A stretch of 64,000 nt of DNA from Rattus norvegicus (Eukaryota > Chordata > Mammalia > Rodentia > Muridae): positions 93,562,359 to 93,626,358 of the forward strand of contig NC_086026.1 of the NCBI RefSeq assembly GCF_036323735.1, given 5' to 3'. Positions 34,547 to 45,937 of the stretch are shown one piece after another. The translations under genes were made by a program, and so were the position numbers. Position 1 is the first letter of the stretch. Each line of letters starts with the position of its first letter. The notes under the pieces are model-generated. The model saw nothing but the letters and a program-made list of their open reading frames with translations, was not told the origin of the DNA and searched no databases.

Positions 34547-37500
34547 TGTGTATACATACATTCATGCACAGATCACTTGGTCACTGACATATCAAAGTTT
34601 ATCATTTATAGGAGGGAAGGACAGACTTGAAAACTCATCTACTCTGCTGCAGGATAAGAGTCTAAACTGAGCAAGAGGACAGGAAAGTGGACAGAACATG
34701 GCTTAACTACAGGCATCTGAACTTCTACTCCAGGAAAAGGGAATATGCCAGGCAGGCAGAGAAGTCCTGCTTCAGAGAAGAGAATTAGAGAAACTGACCC
34801 AGAGCTCCTTTTGCTGTTTGACAAGAATCTGGTAGCAGTGAAGGATAGGCTGCAAGGGAAGGGGATTGTTGGGAAGCATGGACACCATGACGGGTCCATC
34901 TATACTAGAGAATAAGGAGGAGGTGCTATTTAATGCCCTGATTCCCAGGCCCATCCCATGATCTGAACTGACACCTCTCCAGCTGGGCCCAACTGGACTA
35001 TGATGCTTCTTGGCTCTATGATGCATGAGGTGATGGAATCTCAGGCTCCAGATGTTGCTCTGGATGGGAGACAACGGGGATATCTCAAGATAAAGAAGCA
35101 CTATACAGGGGTTGGGGATTTAGCTCAGTGGTAGAGCACTTGCCTAGTAAGCGCAAGGCCCTGGGTTTGGTCCCCAGCTCCGAAAAAAAGAATTCCAGAA
35201 TTCCAGCCATATTTATGGTCAGGAGGCAACTGGGAAAGTCAGGACAGTGTAGACTACACTAGCAAGAAGGCCCAGGAGAAAGTGAGCAGGAAATGTTTAA
35301 ACATCCCTGTGTGATGTACCTAAGTGGTCCCTAGGTGAGGCAGCCAGGAGGCTCCCGGGATGCAGCGCAACTGCCAGGCAGCAGACGTGAGACAGAAGCC
35401 ATGAGAATCACACCAGATCACAAGCAAGTCAAGTGCACAGAATGGGGGGGAAGCAAAAAGGTCTGTGCCTGGAGTTACACAGGGAGAGGAGGCAAAAGGA
35501 CAGCAAATCGGTCTCAGAGGTAGGGAAGAGACAATAACCAGACACTGGAATCAACTGTGCCCTCCCTCCCTCTCTCCATCTATCTATCCCTCTGTCCCTT
35601 CCTTCTTTGTTTGAGGAACTCATTACCTTGAGAGTTGATAAGGGAAGATTTAATGAACTTCAGTGTTCCCAGCCCATAGGGATTCTATAAGTCCCTCCCT
35701 CCTTTTCAGTACACGCACATACATCATGCTGTGTGTGTGGAGGTCAGAGGACAACTCTGGGAAGTCAGTTCTCCCCTTCTACCTTTATACATGGGATCTG
35801 GGGGTTGAACTCGGGTTATCAGGCCTGCACCACAAGCCCCTTTACCTGCTGAGCCATCCTGCCCAGGCCTCGCTAGTTTAATTTTCAAATTATGTTGAAA
35901 GGCTATTTTCAAAATCATTTTTAAAGGCTACATAGAACAAAATGTAATAAAGAATGAAATACCACTAGTCCCATAGGTTTTAAGTAGCTCAGGTAATCTC
36001 TACTTCTAATGAAGCCTTGGGAAACTCTAATCGGCCTACTTTTTCTCTGAAAGGCTGAGCTAAAGGTTGTTCTTGTAGATCAGGATTTCCACCTGCCAAA
36101 ATGAACTTTCTCTCTAGTAGAATTCCACTATCACATCCCAGAAGAAAACATTAGTAAAATTAAACTGTTTTAGACTATCTGGATTCCTAGAATAGATGGA
36201 CCCAGGTCTGCAGGAAGAAACGAGTCATGGGTGATGGATGATGCCCTGGGAAGGCTCACAGAACATGTGGACAAAAGATAAGACTCACATCAAGAACTGG
36301 ATCCCAGGGTATGGCACACACCCATAGTCCCAGCTAATCACGATGCTGAGGCAAGAAAAATGACACATTCCCTGCCCACCTGGATGGCAGAAGCAACATA
36401 GGGGTTGGGGGAAGGAGTGCTGGGTCATGGGTATGTACCTCCAGGCTTGGCCCGTTACTTGGTTTATAATAATAACTTAAATCCATTTAACACTTCTGCT
36501 TTTTCTACAGTATTAAACAAAGGAAAGTAGCAATACTCCCTTTATTCCTTTCTATTAAAGTGTGGTCTACATACCGGTGAAGTGTCATCATCTGGGACTG
36601 GTGGGCACAGAATCTCTCTTACCTGGAGCATTACCTCAGAATCCTCATCCCGCCAAGACCACCCCAGATGTCTTTGAGTCGGCCCCTGACTCTACCTGGA
36701 GGAACCAGCCACTTTCTCTCTGCTTCTAACAACACTCTCATCTGTGTGATCTGCCATTATGAAAAGAAAACCACAAGTCTAAGGACCACTAGCCAGACCA
36801 ACCTTGGGAGTTTAGGTCAGAACTATGTCCTCAGTGGAGTGGGAGCCATCTGACTTGGACTCTGTTGCCTGTCTTTGGATCCCTTTCCACTAGCTTGGCT
36901 GCCTTGTCTGGCCTCAGTGGCAGAGGACGTGCTTAGTCCTGATGTGACTTGATGTCCCAGGGCAGGTTGGTACGTGGGGGGGAGGGGGCTCCCCTTCTCT
37001 GAGGAGAACTGGAGGGGAAGGGAAATGGAGCAGGAAGGTGGGACTGGGAGGAAAGGAAGGGGCTGAAGTCGAGATGTAATGAATAAATTAATTAAAAAAT
37101 AAATACGTAAATAAATGAAAAGGGGGGTAGGATGAGTGTCTGACAGCCTCAGAGTATTTCAAACTGGTTTACTAACCCAGTTATGTAGCAGTCACCCAAG
37201 GGAGAGGGGAGGTAAAGTGAAGAGAGAAAAATACTTTGGTAGTGAGTCTAAACAGAGATCGTAGTAAAGGTTAAAGGGGAGGAAAAGCACGCAGCTGCCT
37301 GCAGAATACAGAAAAGGTTAAGTATGGATGCTGCAAAGGATAAAACCAAAGACTGTTGGGTGATCAAATCAGTGTGAGATACATGCTACTTTGAGTTCTG
37401 ACTTGGGAGGAAAAGTAATTTGCTCTCAAGAAGAAGATAACCATGGCACACAACTCAAAGAGCGTAAGAATTAAATAAATGTGACGACAGTCAAAGCCCT

Positions 37501-38039
37501 GGCTACAGCGCCGGAACTCCGTCAGCATCAGTGATAAAGGAATGGCAGCCAATGCTGCACGACAGAAGGGAAGCTGTGTGGTTCTACGCCTTTCCCCGTC
37601 TCTAGACAGTTAAAAAGTACCTAACTTGAAGGAATGCTATGAAGGATGAAGACACAGGGATTAAGGAACACTACTGTAGCCTCACAGAGTCCTTAGGGGC
37701 GGCAGCAGGCACTTCATGGACGGCAGTGAGGGTCATAAGTTGCCCGGGATGCCTGACTCATAGTTTAAGGACCAGCGCATCATTTCAGCCAGTTCAAGAG
37801 AAATGGACACATGCAGTGGGGAAAACATTTGTATCGACAGAGCCATCTGGAAGATGGAAATGATACCATGTGACCTACAAGTCAAGACCAGAAGGCAGGC
37901 AAGCAGTTTTCTCCTCTCCCTGTTTCATGAACTCTCCTTGTATGAGTCCAAACAACATGAGCATTGCCAATGATCTCAAAGCTTTAAGAAAATCACAGGG
38001 ATGCATCCTATTGTTAAAGGGCTTGTAGCATTTGTGTGT

Positions 38040-38094
<55 letters not shown>

Positions 38095-41000
38095 GTGTGG
38101 ATGTGCATGGGGTGGGGCACTTTGTCTTTAACGCTCCTATAAACTAAATACTCACTGGGCAGAGTGTTATCCCAACCTGAATTTTTACTAATTAACAGTA
38201 GCTGGTAGCACCCGTCTCACGCCATTTGGCAAGTAAGTTCATAATCACTTTGAACATAATAAATTAACATTTCTAACAATTCTATCTTATGGAAGACAAT
38301 TGCATCTCAGGTTACATGTCTTATATCTTAAATATATATGTCAGCATATAGATTTATTTAAGAAAATACCACTTTTCAGTTTCTTTTAAAAAACATGTAT
38401 GCATGTTTTGCCTACATACATGTCTGTGCTGTCTCGCAGGAATAAGAATGTAGTAATGCTATGTAGGTGAGGTGGCAGTGAGAGAGATCAGCTAGAAAGA
38501 TGCATAGGCGAGAGACCTGAAGACTTGTTTCCTGACTGGTGTGGGGATAAAATGAGCCTCAGGCTAGGAACGACACAGCACATTCCCTCACTTGTGTGAA
38601 CCTCGGGGATTTGTAAGCAGAGAGAAGGAAATAAAATGTTCCAAGCCTGTCTTCTGGAGTTCTGTAAAACTAAAGCAAAATGCAAAGCTAAAACTTTCTG
38701 GTCGGTTGGTGACACCCTGTATTCTCTTTACAAGGCCATTTTACATTAAGCTGAAAGACAAAAGAACCATTTGTTTCATGAACCAATACTGAAGAAAGGT
38801 CAAGTTTAGGAATGCCGTTATATTAATTTTATAGTATGTGGAGTTCTTCCTATGTTTTATTAGCCCATATTAATTATACATAATAATGGGTTTCATTTTG
38901 ATTCCTTCATACATGCATGTGATACACTTTAATTGCAGCTCCCCATCCCCTTTCTGGTCCCTACTTCTCACTTCCATAGGTCTCCACCCCCTTGTCATAA
39001 TGTCTTCTTCTTTGTTTTTTTGTTTCGGGTTATTTTGTTGTTGTTGTTGTTGTTTTGTGAGTGAACACAAATTTTCCTCAGTGTGAAACCTGGAGTTTAT
39101 CACTGTAATTGTGTTAAAAACACATTGCTGGCACTAGCAAACACACTCAGAATGCTATGCACAGCCAATCTCCACAACTCGTGTCGCATTGCAAAACGGA
39201 AACTTCAAACCTCTTAAACACCAATTCCCCAGGCGGTTCGTTCTCTTTCCAGCCCTGCCAAACACAGTTTTAATTTCTGTTTCTATTAATTACTTTAGAA
39301 AGCCCATGTGAGTAAGATGACACATCTCTGTCCTGTTGTGTTGGAGTTCAGTGCCCCCTGGAGTCATCTGGATATGGTGCAAAAATTTCCTTGCAAACTG
39401 AAAAGTATTCTCCATGTTCCACCGTGTTGACTAGCTCATTCATCGGCGGACATGGCTCAGCTGTTTCTGCCTCTTGGCTATGGTGCAAAGCAACTATCAA
39501 CAAGGAATGACTGATACGTGAGATGCATTAACACACACACACGTGAGATGCATTAATATACAGATGTGTGCCTGAGTCTATATTTGGTAAATAAAAATGA
39601 AAACAGAGACGTGGACTCCTTCAAATGCTCCCATTCAGAATCACAAAGGAGTGTCTGATTTCATCAGACAAACTGATTCCTTCAGAGGACTGATGAATCT
39701 TGTCATATAAACCCCAAGATACAAATAAAACATAAACAAATACCATACTAAGATATTTGCTTAGCAATGACAACCTTCTGAGGGAAAAAGACAGGAGGGT
39801 TTTTAAATAAATATAGTGACTCACTGAGGTACATACATCAAAATCATGTTAGCAGTTTAATAAATATCTTAAGCCATGATCTCCAAACTTGTTGGGAATT
39901 ATCAAATAGAAAATATTTATCACTGAAAAGTTTAATAATGTTATAGAAAAGTAGGTGTTTTCCTAAAGAAAAAAATAAAAGTAATATTAAGTTTAGGCTT
40001 CTATTTAAGCTGCTGTTTTATGGAAGTGTGCTGAGCAGGCCACACAGAGGAGCTGCTGGTGGGCGGCCATGTACTGAGAGTTAAATTTTCATATAGTACA
40101 GGTAGCAAGGGGGCTGAAGAGATGGCCGCGGTGAGGAGCACTTGCTGCTCTTGTACAGGAACCAAGTTGATTCCCAGTGCTTAGGTGTGGTGGTTTGAAT
40201 CTGCTTGGCCCAGAGAGTGGCACTATTAGGGGGTGTGGTCTTGTTAGAGGACGTGTGTCACGCTGGGGGTGAGCAATGAGACTCTCCCCCCTAGCCTCAT
40301 GGGCGTCAGTCTCCTAGCGGCCTTCAGATGAAGATGTAGAACTCAGCTCCTCCTGCACCATGCCTGCCTGGATGCTGCCCTGCTCCCACTGTGATGATAA
40401 TGGACTGAACCTCTGGACCTGTAAGCCAGCCCCAATTAAATGTTGTTCTTATAAAAGTTGCCTTGGTCATGGAGTCTTTTCACCACAATCAAAACCTAAC
40501 TAAGATGTGTAGCTCACAACCATCTGTAACTCCGGCTCCAATGGCTCTGGTGCCCTCTCTAGCTTCCAAAGGTACACTTCATTCATCCACACACACGCAC
40601 ACACTACTCACACAAGTAACCCTTATAAAAAGACACGAAGAAATACTGATAACTTGCCCAGACTATGTAAGAAGCCATCTTTAGAAGCTGTACATCACAT
40701 GATAGAATTACTAAGGAATTGAAATCATTTATACTTTTTCTGTTACTGCTGTTCTGTTTTTGGCAAGTTAGCTCACTTGTGGTTATTCAAGGCATACTGA
40801 GATAATTAAACAGCTCTGGTGATGGATGGTCACACGGTGCTGTTTCAGGCAATAGACCAGACTCTTTATCCTTCATTTCTCTATTCCTCTACATGGCTCT
40901 TGCAGAACAGGCAAGACCAGGCAAAACATGGCTAATAACAAGTGTACTATTTTTTACCAATGGGGAGGTACTAAGAAGGTGTTAGAAAACACTTAAATCA

Positions 41001-44000
41001 TAAAAAAGATCTTCAAATTAATAACTGAAATATGTCATTGAAAGTGCTCTCTCTATTCAAAGAACAGAAGAGTAGCATCTATACAGAATTATAGGTCAAG
41101 CAGAGCATGGTGGCACATGCCTTTAATCCCAGTACTCAAGAGGCAGAGGCAGGCAGGTCTCTGTGAGTTCAAGACCAGCCTGGTCTACACAATAGAACCA
41201 TGGATCCAGGAAGAACCTAAAGATTATTACATAATTCAATCCTCTGGATTTACAGGAAAACAATGTTGAGGACTGTTGGAGAAACCCCACACTCAGTAGC
41301 AGTGGCCTCATGACTGAAGCCAGGTCACCTGGTTCTCAGACCTTAAGTCTTTCCATCCTCTGTGTCCTACTACCCTCAATTTTCACATCACAATGTTTCT
41401 GCATGTATGAAAGACAAAAAGAGTGATTATATGACTTTGTACTTCTGCCATGAGCAACTAAATGATTTGATAGTTGATTCATTAGGTTTAGTGGGCACCA
41501 ACTGAAATTATGACTGATAAACAAAATTTAAAAAAAAACTTTCTACAGGGCTAAAAAAACCACTCAATGGTAAAATGCTTACTTGGCATGGGTGGAGGCC
41601 TGAAGTTCAATCCCCCCACACACACACAACAAAAGGGGCTGGGGAACCTGTCTGCAATTTAGTGTCATCTAAAACTTTATTACCCCAAGACATCACTAAT
41701 CAAAATTATGCAAGGTTATAGTGTGAGCACTCAGGAAACTGAGACAGGAGAATCGTAAGTTCAAGGACTGGATTACATCAGTGAGACTCTCTTTCAAAGC
41801 TGAAAACCAAAGCTAGAGTGAGGGAAACATCTCTTGCCACTTGCATAAGAGCAAGAGAGAGAGAGTCTCTTGGGCACGTTGAGGAGGAAACCATAAGATG
41901 ATGAGGCAGATCATAATGATGGTTTATATAATTCACGACTAGGGTCATTTAAAAGAAAATGGCACAAAGCCAGTGATGGCTAAACACAATGCTTGATGTC
42001 GGAGGACCTGCAGTTGGGAAGCAAGGCTATATGGTATCTGGAGTGGTAGACAGAAGCAAATGAGCAAGGGAATACTGTAAGGAGAGAAAGGTAAGCAGGC
42101 ATTGCTTTACTGGAGGGCCAGGAACTTACCCAGGCTGGCTAGAGCTGCAGGGAGAAGACTGTGGATAGAGGACTATTGGCTGAGCACACTAGGAAGCTAA
42201 CCCAGAAACTATGTATCTGTTTCCAGAGTCTGAAAACTATGTATCTCCCACCCTTCTCTTTTCTAAGTGTCCAGACCCTTATGATTTTTAAATAATAAGA
42301 GACTCTGATGCAAAGCCTTGGTTCATTTTATATAGACAAAAGATTGTAGTATCTGGGGAAAACAGAGGCACAGAAAGTGAGAAAAGACACACTTCATTAA
42401 ATAACTCTTCTCTGCCAGGATACATATGCAAGAGTAGTGGCTCAGGGGAAAACTCATACTCATGTAAAGTCATCCACGATATTTAGGATGTATGTAATAT
42501 CATATGTAATAATATCATGTGACATCATTACTTACATGATTTAAGAAAATTAAAACAGTGAATTTTTAAAAGGATGAACAGGTACTTTGTCCCTTACAAG
42601 ATCACAAAACCATTGTCAAAGACCTTTTTGATCTTAAAACCTATCTCGATAAGCAAACCACACCAGTCTACAAACTCTGTTTGCCACACTATTATCTGAC
42701 CATGAGGGGTATGCTGCTATAAGACAAAGAGGGTAAGGGAGTATCAGCCATTGGTGTCCGAGGGCTTATGCTATCTCAAGTCAGACTGTAGGAGAGGAAA
42801 AATATCAACATAGCAACCCCCCTAAAGTTGTGTGGACTTCACAGAAGCTTCAGAGAGGGTGAGATGACATCAGTAACAACACTGACCATGGGAGGTTCTA
42901 GAAGCTCGCTATTCCCCCACACTTTTGTTTTTGTGCTAGAGTGTGCACCTGTAATCATGGTAGTGGGAGGTGAAAGGTAAAGACCTTGGGGTTAAGCCTT
43001 GGTACACAGTGAGCTTGATGTGTTTCACACATCAAGACCCTACCTCAAACCCTAACCCTTGAGAAAGGGGTGGGGGGAGGAGAGGGAGAGGGAGAGAGAG
43101 AGAACACTTGTTCTCTTACATATACATATTTCCCATCAAATCCAAACAAAACCTATTTTAGAAATGAACACAAACGAAAACTACACATTAACTATGTCAA
43201 ATAAAATGAATATCAACATTCTGTACACCATTTAAAACCTGTCTTCCTCCCCTGCAGCCTGGTAAGTCATACGATAAACCTCTTCTGACTCCATCCAGCT
43301 TATTATAGTTGCATTAAGCATCCCCGCCCACAGCAGGTCCTAGTGACTCACTGGTCCTTTCGAAGTCCTGGTTTCCCCGGTTCAGTCCCCAGTTCAGCCC
43401 CTACTCCCTTTGCCATTGACACCTTTGCCCTAGTCTCCCATCAGCTCGCTCACTGCTGGGCTAAGAGACCTGTAGGAAATTGCTAAAATTATCAGAAAAC
43501 AGAGCCAGTCAGTCTGCTGACTTCACAGCTCATGACTGACACACAGGGCTAAGACACTGAAGTGACAGTAGAGAAGGACTCTCCTGATTGTCCCCAGGCC
43601 CTCAAACCAGGATTGACTCCCTTAGACTCTGTGAACTTCGACCTAGTGACCTCCATCCCTGACCCGGATTGTGCCTGGCAAGTACATTATTGGACTAAAG
43701 AACTATACATAAGCTAAGTGCAGTTAACTTATACAAGACTGGCTTCTGAAGTATGTCATCATCATATAGGAGATGCCTCCCTCCTGTACCTCTGGCCTTA
43801 TCCTCTCTCCCTTCTGCCTCTTCCAAAGCAAACTCAAGAATCCAGATAACTCTGCTGTTTAAGTGCAAACTTCAATGACAGGACATGTAACCATGCTCCA
43901 GGAGGTAACCAAGTAGCCAGAAGAAAAGTGGTTGTAGTGGGTAAAGTAGTCAATGTAACATTTATGGGGTGGGGTGGGGCTATTTAAATGTGCCAGCTTA

Positions 44001-44328
44001 AATTTTTACATAAAGAGCCTAACTAGTTACTTTTTTAGTCTAATCACATTCACACAAAGTAAAATCAGAGAAGAAAAGAAAAAGCAAATTCAGGGGCCTC
44101 AGAGCTCCAACTCCAAGATGGGCAGCTAGAATGAAGTCTCACCTCAGTCCATGCTTCCTCCTGCCGGTAAAAGCATTAGTAACTTTCTTGTTGCAAGTGC
44201 TTGGTTTAAGAAAGTCAAATTTACTATTTTCTCTAAAAGTACAGTCTTTTAGATCTTAAATTTCAAAATGTAAAGTGTCAATGACACAATAAAAGTGACT
44301 TGATCTTGCGAACGCACAAATTTGTTAT

Positions 44329-44372
<44 letters not shown>

Positions 44373-45873
44373 TGTTGAAAAGTCAGGTTTGTAGATCACT
44401 ATGCCTTTGGCTGGAAGAGTTCGAAATTATATTTCGAAGCTATCTGTTTTAAGGCTAACTAAAAAAGTCTTAGGTTGTCAAATACACTCTACAACTACAA
44501 ACCTGGAACCTTCTTATTAAGACGATCCAAAGTAGAATTACTTTACTTGTGCTCAGGTAGGAACTTCCAGGAGAGAAAAACCCAAGGAACTAGTAAAAGG
44601 AAGAAGGATCCGCATACACCTACAGCAAGGCACTCGGGCATGGCGCCTAGCTCAGCTTGCTTTTCCTGAATAATTGTATCCTTTCGTCACAACCATTTCC
44701 CAAGAGCACCTCTGTCTCCCACCCAGTTTTATTTTCCTCTTTCCAAACATCTGACTCACCCTCTTCTCTTCAGCATCGCTGAATAAACCTCCCTTTCTAC
44801 TCTGGAGCCCCCCTTAGCCAGGCTTTCAATATTCAACGAAGAATGGGGTGCTCTCAGAAGAGGAGCAGTATGACCTGCCCCCCAGAAGGAACAAGAGCAC
44901 ACACGAGCATTAGGAGTGTGAGCACAGGAGCTCCAGAAGGCGCACCAGATGTGTTTAAAAAACAAGCAAACGAAATTGAACTATTCAACAGCCGTCCTCC
45001 TCATGCTGCAGCAGGGCCCAAACAGACTCTAGCCGCTGAGCCTCTGAGGGATTAAGAAGCAGTTCTGCCTGTACAAGGCAGCTCGGGGCAGAGGTGAGGG
45101 AGCAGTCTCAGGTTTCGTAAGTGGATAGTCAAGAGCATGGATGAATACCTTCCCACTGACCTGCTAGCAAGGGGTCACTTGAGTGTCCCCACGTCTACTC
45201 ATTTCTCAAGCTTAGCCCATGATAGTATATTATTTTATAAGCCCCTCAAAAGTGTAGGCACAAGCGTGTGCATGTGTGAACACACAAAACTCCCAACTCT
45301 TTTTGCTGTCTTTCTCAGACTAATTTGGAAAGAATGAAGCACTACAGAAGGCTAATGTTCTAGCTCTGCTCTCAACTCTTCTTTCTTGAGGCTCAGGAGA
45401 GATGAGGACACTACAGAATGGGAAGGAGCCAAGAGAGACAGGACTGAGAACGCCTAGGTGTGGCTCTGGGTGCAAGGCAGCTGGAGGACCTCAACCGAGT
45501 CACCACCTGCCAGCCAGCTTGTCTGATGTTCAACTCCGTGCGGTTGTGTAAGGGGAAGCTCTGATGCAATGTTCAGAGCAGTATCACAGAGATGAAGGGA
45601 AGGGTGCTTCTTCCCCAGGGATTGCAGTATCAGTATGATAGCATTCAAGAAAAACTCAAGGAACAATCGTCCCAGGACAACTGCCTTTCAACCATCTCCA
45701 GCTACGAGGCTTGGGAACTACTGCCTCTCCTACGGTCAGATGTGAGATCTCCTGAGAAATATCGCGCTTTTTAAAAAAGTCAATGAAGCCTCCATGTTGA
45801 AAAGGCGTTTGTCTCATACAGAAACAATTCCAGCAAGCATTTTGTCCACGGCACATACATCAAATTTCAACTG

Positions 45874-45937
<64 letters not shown>

